Source: Streptomyces sp. ML-6 (GTDB lineage Bacteria; Actinomycetota; Actinomycetes; Streptomycetales; Streptomycetaceae). From it: a stretch of 64,000 bases of DNA. Each line of letters starts with the position of its first letter. Positions within the stretch are counted from its first letter, which is position 1. A program made the position numbers and the translations under genes. The stretch is from assembly GCF_030116705.1 (NCBI RefSeq), contig NZ_JAOTIK010000001.1, positions 5,608,501 through 5,672,500 of the forward strand, written 5' to 3'. The notes beneath the pieces were generated by a model. That model worked only from the letters and a program-made list of their open reading frames with translations, did no database searches and had not been told where the DNA came from. Positions 9,178 to 18,311 of this stretch are shown one piece after another.

Positions 9178-10137
9178 ATGGTGGACGTCCCCACCCTGGT
9201 CGAGCAGGCACGCGCGGGCCGGCCGCGGGCCGTGGCCCGGCTGATCTCCCTGGTCGAGGGGGCGTCGCCGCAGCTGCGCGAGGTGATGGCGGCCTTGGCG
9301 CCGCTGACCGGCAACGCGTACGTCGTCGGGCTGACCGGTTCGCCCGGTGTCGGCAAGTCGACGTCGACGTCGGCGCTCGTCGCGGCGTACCGGCGGGCCG
9401 GCCGCCGGGTCGGCGTCCTGGCCGTCGACCCGTCTTCGCCGTTCTCCGGCGGGGCGCTCCTCGGCGACCGGGTCCGGATGTCGGAGCACGCCTCCGACCC
9501 GGGCGTCTACATCCGCTCCATGGCCACCCGCGGCCATCTGGGCGGCCTCGCCTGGTCGGCGCCGCAGGCGATCCGGGTGCTGGACGCGGCGGGCTGCGAC
9601 GTGATCCTGGTGGAGACGGTCGGCGTCGGCCAGTCGGAGGTGGAGATCGCCTCCCAGGCCGACACCTCCGTCGTCCTGCTGGCGCCCGGCATGGGCGACG
9701 GCATCCAGGCGGCGAAGGCCGGAATCCTGGAGATCGGCGACGTGTACGTGGTCAACAAGGCCGACCGGGACGGCGCGGACGCCACCGCGCGCGAGCTCAA
9801 CCACATGCTGGGCCTCGGCGAGGCGCGTGGTCCCGGCGGCTGGCGGCCGCCGATCGTGAAGACGGTCGCCGCCCGGGGCGAGGGCATCGACGAGGTCGTC
9901 GAGGCGCTGGAGAAGCACCGGGCGTGGATGGAGGAGCACGGGGTGCTCGCCGAGCGGCGCACGGCCCGTGCGGCCCGCGAGGTCGAGACGATCGCCGTCA
10001 CCCGGTTGCGCGAGCGCATCGGCGACCTGCACGGCGACCGCCACATCGGCGCGCTCGCCGAGCGGATCGTGGCGGGGGACCTCGACCCGTACGCGGCGGC
10101 GGACGAACTGGTGGCGGGACTCACCGGCGGGGCGTGA
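9178..10137 (+). CDS. meaB: Methylmalonyl-CoA mutase-associated GTPase MeaB
   Basis: G3E-family P-loop GTPase (319 aa) that gates delivery of adenosylcobalamin to, and protects, acyl-CoA mutases. The P-loop is GSPGVGKST (about residues 54–62); VDPSS, the switch-region ETVGVGQSE and the base-recognition motif NKAD follow in the expected order. The C-terminal arm is the usual dimerisation region. ATG 9178 is preferred, with GGAG just upstream, although a GTG 15 nt earlier (MNGAVMVD) is open. Likely partners are the mutases of this genome, including IcmA encoded 15 kb away, since no mutase gene is adjacent. Confidence 0.93.
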   Translation: MVDVPTLVEQARAGRPRAVARLISLVEGASPQLREVMAALAPLTGNAYVVGLTGSPGVGKSTSTSALVAAYRRAGRRVGVLAVDPSSPFSGGALLGDRVRMSEHASDPGVYIRSMATRGHLGGLAWSAPQAIRVLDAAGCDVILVETVGVGQSEVEIASQADTSVVLLAPGMGDGIQAAKAGILEIGDVYVVNKADRDGADATARELNHMLGLGEARGPGGWRPPIVKTVAARGEGIDEVVEALEKHRAWMEEHGVLAERRTARAAREVETIAVTRLRERIGDLHGDRHIGALAERIVAGDLDPYAAADELVAGLTGGA

Positions 10138-10487
10138 GCGGGACGTGAGTCCCGAGGTGAGCCGGGACGCGGACCTGGGTGCGGATCCGGGGGTGGTCCG
10201 GGACGCGGAACCGGACGCGGACCGGTGAGCGAACCCGGAGGCGAACCGGGCGGACGGTCCCGGTCGCGGCGTGCGGGCCGCGACCGGGACCGTTCCGTGT
10301 GACGGCGCGGACCGGTGTGCCCGGTGCGATTCCCGGGCGATTGCCGGTCGTGCGCCGGTCGTGCGTGGGGCGGAGGGCGTCCCCCGGTGCACGCCGCTGT
10401 GACCGGTGACATGGCCGTGGCAGGATGGCCGCCGGATACGTGCAGGAAGTGTCCGCTGGTTCATGCCTGCGACGGGGGGAGTGGCGC
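10138..10487. other. Gene-free stretch between meaB and first kinase
   Basis: 350 bases without a convincing gene. The first 110 bases carry a degenerate repeat of GGACGCGGAnCCGG-like units, the middle holds the meaB terminator hairpin, and the last 120 bases form the leader of the kinase operon, ending in a GGGGGGAG ribosome site. Short open frames here lack family features and follow G+C bias. Confidence 0.6.
10252..10295 (+). terminator. Very strong terminator after meaB
   Basis: A 17-bp perfect stem (ACGGTCCCGGTCGCGGC with its complement) around a 6-nt GTGCGG loop, extended by one G·T and one G-C pair. It lies about 115 nt after the meaB stop. No T-tract follows. Confidence 0.7.
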
Positions 10488-12950
10488 ATGCTGGGTCCGC
10501 TGCGGGAGGACTCGCCGGAACGGATCGGGCCGTACGGGATACGGGCCCGGCTCGGCGCGGGCGGCATGGGGGAGGTCTTCCTCGGCGTCCGGGACGACGG
10601 CGGCGGGCCCGTCGCCGTCAAGACGGTCCGCCGCGACGTGGCCCAGAACCCCGGCTTCCGCACCCGCTTCCGCCGCGAGATCGGCGTCGCCCGGTCCGTC
10701 GCCGACCCCCATCTCGCCCCGCTGCTCGACGGGGACGCCGACGCCGAAGTGCCCTGGCTCGCCACCGAGTACGTGGCGGGGCCCACCCTGTCCGCCGCCG
10801 TCCGCGGGGCCGGCGCCCTGGCCGAGGCCGAGGTGCGGATGCTCGGCGCCGGGCTGGCCCGCGCGCTGGCCGCCGTCCACGGGGCAGGGATCGTCCACCG
10901 CGACGTGAAGCCCGGCAACGTGATGCTCGCGGCGGACGGGCCGCGCCTCATCGACTTCGGGATCGCCCGGGACGCCGGTGCGACCGCGCTCACCACCACC
11001 AGCCGCATGGTCGGCAGCCCCTCCTACATGTCCCCGGAGCACGTGGCGGGCAGCGGACGCGTCGTGGCCGCGTCCGACGTCTTCTGCCTCGCCTCCCTGC
11101 TCTGCTTCGCCGTCACGGGGCGCGAGCCCTTCGGGGACGGCCCGGTCGCCGCCGTGCTCTACCGGGTCAAGTACGTCGAGACCGACCTCGACGGCGTTCC
11201 GGACGCGCTGCGGGCCGTACTGGAACGCTGCCTGGCGGCCGACCCGGCCGAGCGGCCGGACGCCGCCGCGCTCGCGGAACTGCTCGACCCCGGCGCCGCC
11301 GGCCGGTGGCCGCAGGAGGTGACGCGGCAGATCGCCGAGCACGAGCGCGAACTGGCCCGGGTCGTGGCCCTGGGCGGCCCGCTGCTACCGGGATACACCC
11401 CGACCGAGGTGGCCGCCGGAAGCGGCCCCGCACCCCAGCAACTGCCCACCCGGGGCGCGGACTTCACCCCCGGCCTGCACACCGCGCCCACCCAGGGCCC
11501 CGGCCTCCCCGCCCCGCCCCCGCGCCGCTCCCGGTGCACCCTGGCCGTCGCGCTGGCCGCGCTGATCGTGCTGGGCGCGGCCACCGGGGGCGTCCTGGCC
11601 TGGCGGGACAGGAACAACACGCCCAACGAGGCGGCCCCCGGCGGTGGTTCGTCCCGGGGCGGCGGCCGGGCCGAGGGGCCCCGGATCGTGGCGGGCGTGG
11701 GCGAGAACGGCGGCCCGGACGCCTCGGGCACCGTCCCGTACGGCCGTGACGTCCGCCCGGCGGGGTGGAAGAAGTCCTGGAAGGGGAAGTTCTCCGGCAA
11801 GCCGATCGGCTGTTCCGCGGGCCGCGACGTGATCGCCTGCCGGCTCGTCGACGGGACGTACGAGGGACTGTCGGCGGCCGACGGCCACCAGCTGTGGACG
11901 TTCGACACCGGGCAGACGTCCCGGAGCGCGGGCTGGGGGCCCACCGGCCAGTTCTTCATGCCGGCCAGTGCCACCCACCCCACCGTGCACGACGACTCCG
12001 TCCTGCTCGCCGCGGGCGGCCAGTTGCGGTCGCTGGACGCCAGGACCGGGGCGGTGCGCTGGGAGACCCGGGGCGGCGGCGCGCACGGGCTGGCCAGTGC
12101 CCCGATGGTGCTGGACGGCCTGGTCTTTGCGGCCACCACGTCGGCACCCGACGGCGCGCAGCTCGCCGCGTACGACCTGAGGACCGGCACCGAGAAATGG
12201 CGCGAACCGCTGGCGTCGGAGGGCCTCGCCAGCGCCCAGCGGGACAACTACTGGCCGGTCGCCCTCGGCGACGACGTGGTCTACGCGGCCGGTGAGGACG
12301 GGCCGAAGGCGTTCCGGCCGAAGGACGGCACGCTGCTGGGCACGGGCCAGGAGTGCGGCGGCCTCCGGCTGCGGGGCGAGTTCGTCTACTGCTCCCTCTC
12401 CACCTCCAACGGCAGCGATTCGGGCTTCGGCACCGACACGAGCGTGCTGCGGCTGGAGGCGGGGACGCTCGCGGCGCGGGGGAAGGTGCCGCTGGACTCC
12501 GGGCTCGTCGCCGATGCGACCCCCGTGGTGGTCGACGACCGGGTGATGGTCCTCCGCCGGAGCAGCGAACACGCCTCCGACGTACCCGACGAGTTCGTCG
12601 TCGTCGGCCGCGAAACCGGCCGGCTCCTCGGCCGTTTCCCGCTCCCCGGAGCGGCGGAGAAGGGCATGAGCAACCCGGTCTCCAACCCTCTGATCGTCGC
12701 CGACACTCTGGTCTGGGCGGACAGCATGATGCTGTACACCGTTCCGGTCCGTCCCGACGGCACGCTGGGCGAGCTGGCCGGAACCCGGCTGCCGGGCGCC
12801 CCGGGCCCGAGCCCCACGCCGGAGTACGACATGGCCGACGGCATCCAGCTGGAGAAGGAACTGAACGACCCGCAGCTGTTGCCGGTCGGCGTCGTCGTGC
12901 ACGTCGTGTACGACGACGGCACCACGGTCTCCGTGCCGCTGCCCGGGTGA
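10488..12950 (+). CDS. Membrane Ser/Thr protein kinase with beta-propeller-like sensor
   Basis: 820-residue PknB-type (Hanks) kinase. N-terminal kinase domain: GAGGMGEVFLG glycine loop, VAVKTV lysine, HRDVKPGNV catalytic loop, IDFGIA metal loop and SPSYMSPEH activation segment. After a Pro-rich juxtamembrane stretch, one transmembrane helix (about residues 348–372, LAVALAALIVLGAA) leads to an extracellular domain of about 430 residues. That domain has PQQ/WD-like blade motifs (LWTFDTG, VRWETRG, KWREPL), suggesting a propeller that senses an unknown ligand. The ATG has GGGGGGAG upstream. The next gene is a paralogue starting 28 nt later, so the two likely share an mRNA. Confidence 0.9.
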   Translation: MLGPLREDSPERIGPYGIRARLGAGGMGEVFLGVRDDGGGPVAVKTVRRDVAQNPGFRTRFRREIGVARSVADPHLAPLLDGDADAEVPWLATEYVAGPTLSAAVRGAGALAEAEVRMLGAGLARALAAVHGAGIVHRDVKPGNVMLAADGPRLIDFGIARDAGATALTTTSRMVGSPSYMSPEHVAGSGRVVAASDVFCLASLLCFAVTGREPFGDGPVAAVLYRVKYVETDLDGVPDALRAVLERCLAADPAERPDAAALAELLDPGAAGRWPQEVTRQIAEHERELARVVALGGPLLPGYTPTEVAAGSGPAPQQLPTRGADFTPGLHTAPTQGPGLPAPPPRRSRCTLAVALAALIVLGAATGGVLAWRDRNNTPNEAAPGGGSSRGGGRAEGPRIVAGVGENGGPDASGTVPYGRDVRPAGWKKSWKGKFSGKPIGCSAGRDVIACRLVDGTYEGLSAADGHQLWTFDTGQTSRSAGWGPTGQFFMPASATHPTVHDDSVLLAAGGQLRSLDARTGAVRWETRGGGAHGLASAPMVLDGLVFAATTSAPDGAQLAAYDLRTGTEKWREPLASEGLASAQRDNYWPVALGDDVVYAAGEDGPKAFRPKDGTLLGTGQECGGLRLRGEFVYCSLSTSNGSDSGFGTDTSVLRLEAGTLAARGKVPLDSGLVADATPVVVDDRVMVLRRSSEHASDVPDEFVVVGRETGRLLGRFPLPGAAEKGMSNPVSNPLIVADTLVWADSMMLYTVPVRPDGTLGELAGTRLPGAPGPSPTPEYDMADGIQLEKELNDPQLLPVGVVVHVVYDDGTTVSVPLPG

Positions 12951-12978
12951 ACCACCGCACGGACGAGGGGATCGCACA

Positions 12979-15331
12979 GTGATCGAGCCGCTTCCGGCCG
13001 GCCGGGCCCGGCTGATCGGCCCGTACCAACTGCTCGGACTGCTGGGCGCGGGTGGCATGGGCGAGGTGTACCTGGCCAGGCCCGCGGGCGGCACGGGGAC
13101 AGCGGACGGCCTGGTCGCGCTGAAGACCATCCGCGCCGACCTCGACCTCGACGAGGGCTTCCGGATCCGCTTCCGCCGCGAGATCGACGCGGCGGGCGCC
13201 GTGCGCAGCGCGCACACCGCGGCCCTCGTCGGCGGCGACGCGAACGGCCGGCCGCCCTGGCTGGCGACCGAGTACGTCCCCGGCCCCTCGCTGGCCGAGG
13301 CGGTGACCCGCGGTGGACCGCTGCCCGAGCCGGTGGTCCGCGCGATGGGTGCCGGGCTGGCCCGCGCGCTCGCCGACATGCACGCGGTGCGGGTGCTGCA
13401 CCGCGACCTCAAGCCCGGCAACGTGCTGCTCGGCGCCGACGGGCCGAAGGTGATCGACTTCGGGATCGCCCAGGCATTCGACGCCACCCAGCTCACCCGG
13501 ACCGGCGTGGTCGTGGGCAGCCCCGGCTACATCTCGCCCGAGCACGTCAACGGATCGCGCGCGCTCGTGCCGGCCTCCGACGTGTTCTGCCTCGGCGCGG
13601 TGCTCGCCTTCGCGGCGACCGGGCGGGGCCCGTTCGACGACTCCGACATGGCGGCCGTGATCTTCCGGATCGCGCAGGGCGAGGCCGAACTGTCCGGTGT
13701 GCCACCGAGGTTGCGGGCGGTGATCGAGGAATGCCTGCGCAGCGACCCCGCCGCCCGCCCGACCCCGGGGCAGCTCGCCGGGATGCTGCTGCCGGACGAC
13801 CCGAGGAGCGCCGGATCGGGGAACGACGGCCCGAAGGGCCACGACCCGAGGGACGCCGGATCCGGGGGCGTGGCGGGACCGTTCGGACCGTTCCCCTGGA
13901 CGGATGCGGTACGGGAACAGCTCGCCGGGTACGCGGCGCAGGCGCGTGCCGCCGCCGGGGCCGCAGTGGTCCCGGCCGCCGCACCGCCGCTTCCGCCCGA
14001 CCCCCCGGCCCCGGGCGGTCCGGCGCTCGCCCCCACCCCCGTCGTGCCGGGCGAGGGGCGGCGGCGGGGAGGGGCTGCGCGTCGGCCTCGCGGCGGCCGC
14101 CGCCGTGGTGTGCGTGGCGCTCGGCGCGGTGCTGCTGCCGGGGTTCCTCGACGGCGACGACGGGGGCGACGGCGGGGCGGGCGGCACCGGGGGCGCGGGC
14201 GGGCCGAGCACCTCCGCGTCCGGCGCCGCCCGGACCGCGGCGTACCCGGCCGTCCACCCCGGCGGGGACGCCGGGCGCACCGGGGACTTTGGGAAGGCCG
14301 CCACGGAGCTCGCCGCCCGTCCGGCGGGCTGGAAGCCGTGGAAGACCCGGATCAAGGGCGGCCCGGCGACGTGCGTCCTCGCGGACACGGCCCTGCTCTG
14401 CGGCGGCTCGCCGCGCGTCACCGCGCTGGACGCGGCGAACGGGGAGCGGCGCTGGCAGTCCCCGCAGGGGAGGGCGGGAGCCGCCCCGGCCTCGGTGGCC
14501 GCCGTCGTCGGCACCACCGTGTACGCCTTCGAGGACGGCGCCCTGGTGGCGCGCGCCCTGTCCGACGGGGCCGAGCGGTGGCGGGAGCCGTTGCCGGACG
14601 GCGCCCGGGTGACCGACTCCGTCCCGTCCGGCAAGGTCCTCTACTACGCCGTGAAGGCCGCCGGCACGGGAGGCACCCGGATCGTCGCCCGGGAACTCAC
14701 CGGCGGGCACCGGGTCAAGTGGGACGAGGCGTGGGACGACCCGGCCGACGGGGCCGCCCTGGCCTTCTCCGACGGCCGGCTCGTCGTGGCCGGGGACGGC
14801 GTCACCGTCCTGAAGGGCGCGGACGGCAGTCGGCTGGGCTCCCTCGGGGCCGGGGACGTCTCCTGCCGCATGCCGGTCCTGAAGGGGAAGCTGCTGCTGT
14901 GCGCCGGTTCCGACGGGCTGACGGTGATCGACGCCGCCGACCTGCGGAACCGCCGTACGGTCGCCGCCGGGGTGGACATCGTCCACCGGCCCGCGCTCTC
15001 GGCCGACGGCAAGGCCGTGGTGGGCAGCCGGACCCGGACGTACGCGTTCGGCGTGGCCGACGGGCGCCAGTACTGGGCGACCTACGAGGGCGGCAAGGGC
15101 CTGGAGATGGTGGGCCCGCCGGTCCTGATCGGGGACCGGGCCTTCGTCGTGGGCGAGCGGAAGCTGGACGGCATCGACCTGGACACCGAGGGGGAGCCGG
15201 ACTGGACCAGCGACCCGATGACCGGGTGGGACGACGAGGTCGATCCGGCGAGCGTCTCGCTCGTCGTGCGGGGGAACGTCGTCTTCCTGTCCTTCGCGGA
15301 CGGGACGGTCCTGTCGGGCCTGGTGCCCTGA
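12979..15331 (+). pseudogene. Second Ser/Thr kinase with propeller domain, frameshifted
   Basis: Paralogue of the upstream kinase. The intact N-terminal kinase domain (GAGGMGEVYLA, VALKTI, HRDLKPGNV, IDFGIA, SPGYISPEH) is read from a GTG with GAGGGG upstream. At about 14062–14071, in a run of G-rich codons, the frame shifts by +1. The transmembrane helix (LRVGLAAAAAVVCVALGAVL) and propeller blades (RRWQSPQGR, ERWREPLP, YWATYEGG) continue in the second frame to the stop at 15331. Removing one G restores a smooth junction (GEGRRREGLRVGLAA). Without the repair, the first frame runs as meaningless Arg/Gly-rich sequence to 15399. This is a sequencing error or a genuine inactivating mutation; the kinase domain alone could still be made. 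Confidence 0.8.
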
Positions 15332-15355
15332 CGTTCCCCCGGCGGGCGGGGCCCG

Positions 15356-15943
15356 TCAGTCGTCGTCGTGCCCGTCGTCGTCCGGCCGGTCCGCGGTGAC
15401 CTTGCCGGTCCTCGCGTCGACGTCCAGCTCGTGCTCCTTGCCGTCGTCGCCCCGGACCTCGACCTCCCAGTGCGTCGCGCCCCGGCCGTCGCGGTCGCCG
15501 TCCAGGTCGACCGAGGTCACGGTCCCGGGGGCGGCCTTCAGCGCGGCGCCGGTCGCCGAGTCCAGCGACACGGCGGCCGAGCGGGGGGCGTGCCGGTCGC
15601 GGTCGTCGCCGTCGTCGTCGGTGTGCTCGCCGAGCACCTTGCCGTTGCCCGCGTCCACCGTCACGTCGTGCCAGACCTTGTCGGAGCCGTACACGTCGAC
15701 CTCCCAGACCGGTCCGCGGTCCTCGTCGTCCAGCTCGGCCCCGGTGACCGTGCCGGGGACGGCCTTCAGGGCGGCGGCGACGGCGTCCTGCACGGAGACG
15801 CGGGCGGGGGCGTCGCCCGTCGCGCTGCTGCTCCGTACCTCGCGGTCGTGGCCGTCGTCGTCGGCGAAGGCGACCGCGCCGGCGGCCCCGCCGCCGACGA
15901 GCACGGCTGCGGCGACTGCGGCGATGACGATCCTGTGCTTCAT
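15356..15943 (-). CDS. Secreted PepSY-domain protein
   Basis: 195 aa: an N-terminal signal peptide (MKHRIVIAAVAAAVLVGGGAAGAVA) followed by two PepSY modules, an internal duplication. Each contains an ALKAVPGTVT-like helix, a WEVDV or WEVEV strand and a DVDA-TGKV hairpin, and each ends in Asp-rich low complexity. PepSY proteins are often extracellular inhibitors or ligands for proteases or sensor kinases. The ATG is preceded by GGGAGGAA. It is divergent from an OmpR-type two-component system across a 118-nt region with tandem CTGAA repeats, so it is probably a target and perhaps a modulator of that system. The acidic tails could bind divalent cations (inference). Confidence 0.88.
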   Translation of the reverse strand: MKHRIVIAAVAAAVLVGGGAAGAVAFADDDGHDREVRSSSATGDAPARVSVQDAVAAALKAVPGTVTGAELDDEDRGPVWEVDVYGSDKVWHDVTVDAGNGKVLGEHTDDDGDDRDRHAPRSAAVSLDSATGAALKAAPGTVTSVDLDGDRDGRGATHWEVEVRGDDGKEHELDVDARTGKVTADRPDDDGHDDD

Positions 15944-16001
15944 GGGGTTCCTCCCGATCGGGTGCTCCGGTCTCGACGGGAACCACCCTGCCGGGGCGAT
16001 G

Positions 16002-16038
16002 CTGAACGCAGCCTGAAGCCACCTGAAGCCGTCTTCAG
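16002..16038. promoter_or_regulatory. Putative OmpR-type operator (CTGAA direct repeats)
   Basis: CTGAA occurs at 16002, 16013 and 16023, spaced 11 and 10 nt (one helical turn), with the strongest pair being CCTGAAGCCA and CCTGAAGCCG; an inverted TTCAG follows at 16034. Tandem direct repeats at this spacing are what winged-helix OmpR/PhoB regulators bind. The array lies between the divergent pepSY and response-regulator starts. Confidence 0.5.
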
Positions 16039-16061
16039 GTTCGGTTTGCGACCCTGGGCCC

Positions 16062-16724
16062 ATGCGTCTGTTGATCGTGGAGGACGAGAAGCGGCTGGCG
16101 ACGTCCCTGGCCGCCGGGCTCACCGCCGAGGGCTTCGCCGTGGACGTCGTGCACGACGGCCTCGAAGGGCTGCACCGGGCCTCCGAGGGGGTGTACGACC
16201 TCGTCGTCCTCGACATCATGCTGCCCGGGATGAACGGCTACCGGGTCTGCGCCGCCCTGCGCGCCGCCGGTCACGAGACGCCGATCCTGATGCTGACGGC
16301 GAAGGACGGGGAGTACGACGAGGCGGAGGGCCTGGACACCGGGGCCGACGACTACCTGACCAAGCCGTTCTCGTACGTCGTGCTCGTGGCCAGGATCCGG
16401 GCGCTGCTGCGGCGCCGGGGCGGGCGCGGCGCCTCCCCGGTGATCGGGGCCGGTTCGCTGCGCATGGACACCGCGGCCCGCCGCGTCCACCTCGGCGGCA
16501 CCGAGATCGCCCTCACCACCAAGGAGTTCGCGGTGCTGGAACAGCTCGTGCTGCGGTCCGGGCAGGTGGTGAGCAAGGCGGACATCCTGGAGCACGTCTG
16601 GGACTTCGCCTACGACGGCGACCCGAACATCGTCGAGGTGTACGTGAGCACGCTGCGGCGCAAGCTCGGCGCGTCCGCCATCCGCACCGTGCGCGGGGCG
16701 GGCTACCGGCTGGAGGCGCCGTGA
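16062..16724 (+). CDS. OmpR-family response regulator
   Basis: 220-residue DNA-binding response regulator. Receiver domain residues 1–118 with acidic pocket VEDE (7–9), phospho-acceptor Asp51 (VVLDIMLPG), Thr in MLTAKD and Lys in LTKPFS. A winged-helix trans_reg_C domain occupies about residues 130–218, with LTTKEFAVLEQLV and VSTLRRKLG recognition-helix features. The stop overlaps the GTG start of the histidine kinase, so the two are translationally coupled. Likely autoregulates through the CTGAA repeats upstream and controls the divergent PepSY gene. The signal is unknown. Confidence 0.93.
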   Translation: MRLLIVEDEKRLATSLAAGLTAEGFAVDVVHDGLEGLHRASEGVYDLVVLDIMLPGMNGYRVCAALRAAGHETPILMLTAKDGEYDEAEGLDTGADDYLTKPFSYVVLVARIRALLRRRGGRGASPVIGAGSLRMDTAARRVHLGGTEIALTTKEFAVLEQLVLRSGQVVSKADILEHVWDFAYDGDPNIVEVYVSTLRRKLGASAIRTVRGAGYRLEAP

Positions 16725-18196
16725 GGTCGGTACGGGCCAGGGCCGCGCTGGGCGCCACGGTGGTGGTCGCCCTCGCGCTGATCGGCGCCGGGGTCGCCGT
16801 GCTCCTGGTGCTGCGCGCCAACCTCACCGGACAGGCGGAGCTGCGGGCCGAGGTGGTGGCCCGCGAGGTGGCCGGCCAACTGGCCCTCGACGTGCCCTAC
16901 GACCGGCTGGAGACGCGCGACGAGGACGAGTATCCGGTCCAGGTGGTCGACGAGGACGGACGCGTGGTCGCCGTCTCCAAGGACCTGGAGGCGATCTCCG
17001 GGACCGGCACGGACCGGGTCGCGCCGGTCCCGTCCGCCGCCCCGGGGCAGGGCCCCGGTCCCGGCTCCGGCGACGGGAGCGGGGACGACGGGGACGACCG
17101 GGACGACGACCTGGCGGACGACGACGAGGGCACCCCGGCCCGCGGCGAAGTCGACCCGGACGAACCGGACTTCACCGACGGCACCGCCACCGTCGACGGC
17201 GAGAGCGCCGACTACCGCTTCGCGTCCGTCCGGGCGACCACGTCCCGGGGGGTGACCCTGACCGTCCACGCGGGCGCCCCGCTGGCCGCCGAGCAGGAGG
17301 CCGTGGGCACCGTGCGCGGCGCGATGCTGGCCGGGCTGCCGGTGCTGCTGCTCGTCGTCGCCGGGGTGACCTGGCTGGTGACCCGGCGGGCGCTGCGCCC
17401 GGTCGAGGACATCCGGCGCGAGATGGCCGCGATCACCGCGTCCGAGGACCTGAGCCGCCGGGTGCCGGAGCCCGACTCGCGCGACGAGATCGCCCGGCTG
17501 GCCCGCACCACCAACGAGACCCTGACGGCCCTGGAGGCGTCGGTGGACCGCCAGCGCCGGTTCGTCGCGGACGCCTCGCACGAGCTGCGCAGCCCGATCG
17601 CCTCCCTGCGCACCCAGTTGGAGGTGGGCGCGGCCCATCCGGAGCTGCTGGACGTGCCGGGCGCGGTCGCCGACACCGTACGGCTCCAGGCGCTGGCCGC
17701 GGATCTGTTGCTGCTGGCCCGGCTGGACGCGGGGGAGCGGCCGGGCCGCTCGACGCTGGACCTGGGCGCGCTGGTGCGCGAGGAGGTCTCCCAGCGGGTC
17801 GGCGACCGCATCCTGGTGACGGTGTCCGTGCCGGACTCCGGCGGCCTCGAAGTGGCCGGATCGCGCGGTCAGTTGGCGCGGGTGATCGGCAATCTGCTGG
17901 ACAACGCCGAACGCCACGCACGGGACTCGGTGACGGTCTCGGTGCGGGCGGCGGAGCGGGGCGACGTGCTCGTCGAGGTCACCGACGACGGGGCGGGGGT
18001 CCCGGTGGACGAGCGCGAGCGGATCTTCGAGCGCTTCGTCCGCCTCGACGACGCCCGGGCCCGGGACGACGGCGGTGCGGGCCTCGGCCTGGCCATCGCC
18101 CGGGACGTCGCCGTCCGGCACGGCGGCGGGCTGACGGTGGACGGCGCGCCGGAGGGCGGCGCCCGGTTCACGCTCCGGCTGCCGGCCGCCGGCTGA
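16721..18196 (+). CDS. Sensor histidine kinase partner of the OmpR regulator
   Basis: 491-residue membrane histidine kinase. TM1 at about residues 8–29, an extracellular sensor of about 170 residues containing a long Asp/Gly/Pro-rich acidic insertion (GDGSGDDGDDRDDD), TM2 at about 200–222, then HAMP (RRALRPVEDIRREM). H-box RFVADASHELRSP has His287 as phosphorylation site; N-box NLLDNAERHA and G-boxes DDGAGVP and GAGLGLAI follow. The GTG start lies within the stop of the response regulator (GTGA). The acidic sensor loop and the acidic PepSY partner hint at cation or cationic-peptide sensing, which is speculative. Confidence 0.93.
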   Translation: MRSVRARAALGATVVVALALIGAGVAVLLVLRANLTGQAELRAEVVAREVAGQLALDVPYDRLETRDEDEYPVQVVDEDGRVVAVSKDLEAISGTGTDRVAPVPSAAPGQGPGPGSGDGSGDDGDDRDDDLADDDEGTPARGEVDPDEPDFTDGTATVDGESADYRFASVRATTSRGVTLTVHAGAPLAAEQEAVGTVRGAMLAGLPVLLLVVAGVTWLVTRRALRPVEDIRREMAAITASEDLSRRVPEPDSRDEIARLARTTNETLTALEASVDRQRRFVADASHELRSPIASLRTQLEVGAAHPELLDVPGAVADTVRLQALAADLLLLARLDAGERPGRSTLDLGALVREEVSQRVGDRILVTVSVPDSGGLEVAGSRGQLARVIGNLLDNAERHARDSVTVSVRAAERGDVLVEVTDDGAGVPVDERERIFERFVRLDDARARDDGGAGLGLAIARDVAVRHGGGLTVDGAPEGGARFTLRLPAAG

Positions 18197-18262
18197 GCAC
18201 CACGTACCGCCACCCCGATGCACTTACGTACCGGCACACCGCCGTGCGGGGCCGACCGCCGT

Positions 18263-18306
18263 CGGCCCCGTGCGACCCCTGTACGGGCGATCCCCGTACG
18301 GGGCCG
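18263..18306. terminator. Bidirectional hairpin between kinase and absC
   Basis: CGGCCCCGT pairs with ACGGGGCCG (9 bp) around an internal region that itself contains the 12-bp palindrome CCCCGTACGGGG. It lies between two convergent genes, 67 nt after the kinase stop and just before the absC stop. Confidence 0.45.
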
Positions 18307-18311
18307 TGCGG

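Noticed and set aside
14070..15399. Continuation of the second kinase frame to an 806-residue protein
   Set aside because: After about residue 360 the translation is Arg/Gly-rich nonsense, while transmembrane helix and propeller motifs appear in the neighbouring frame.
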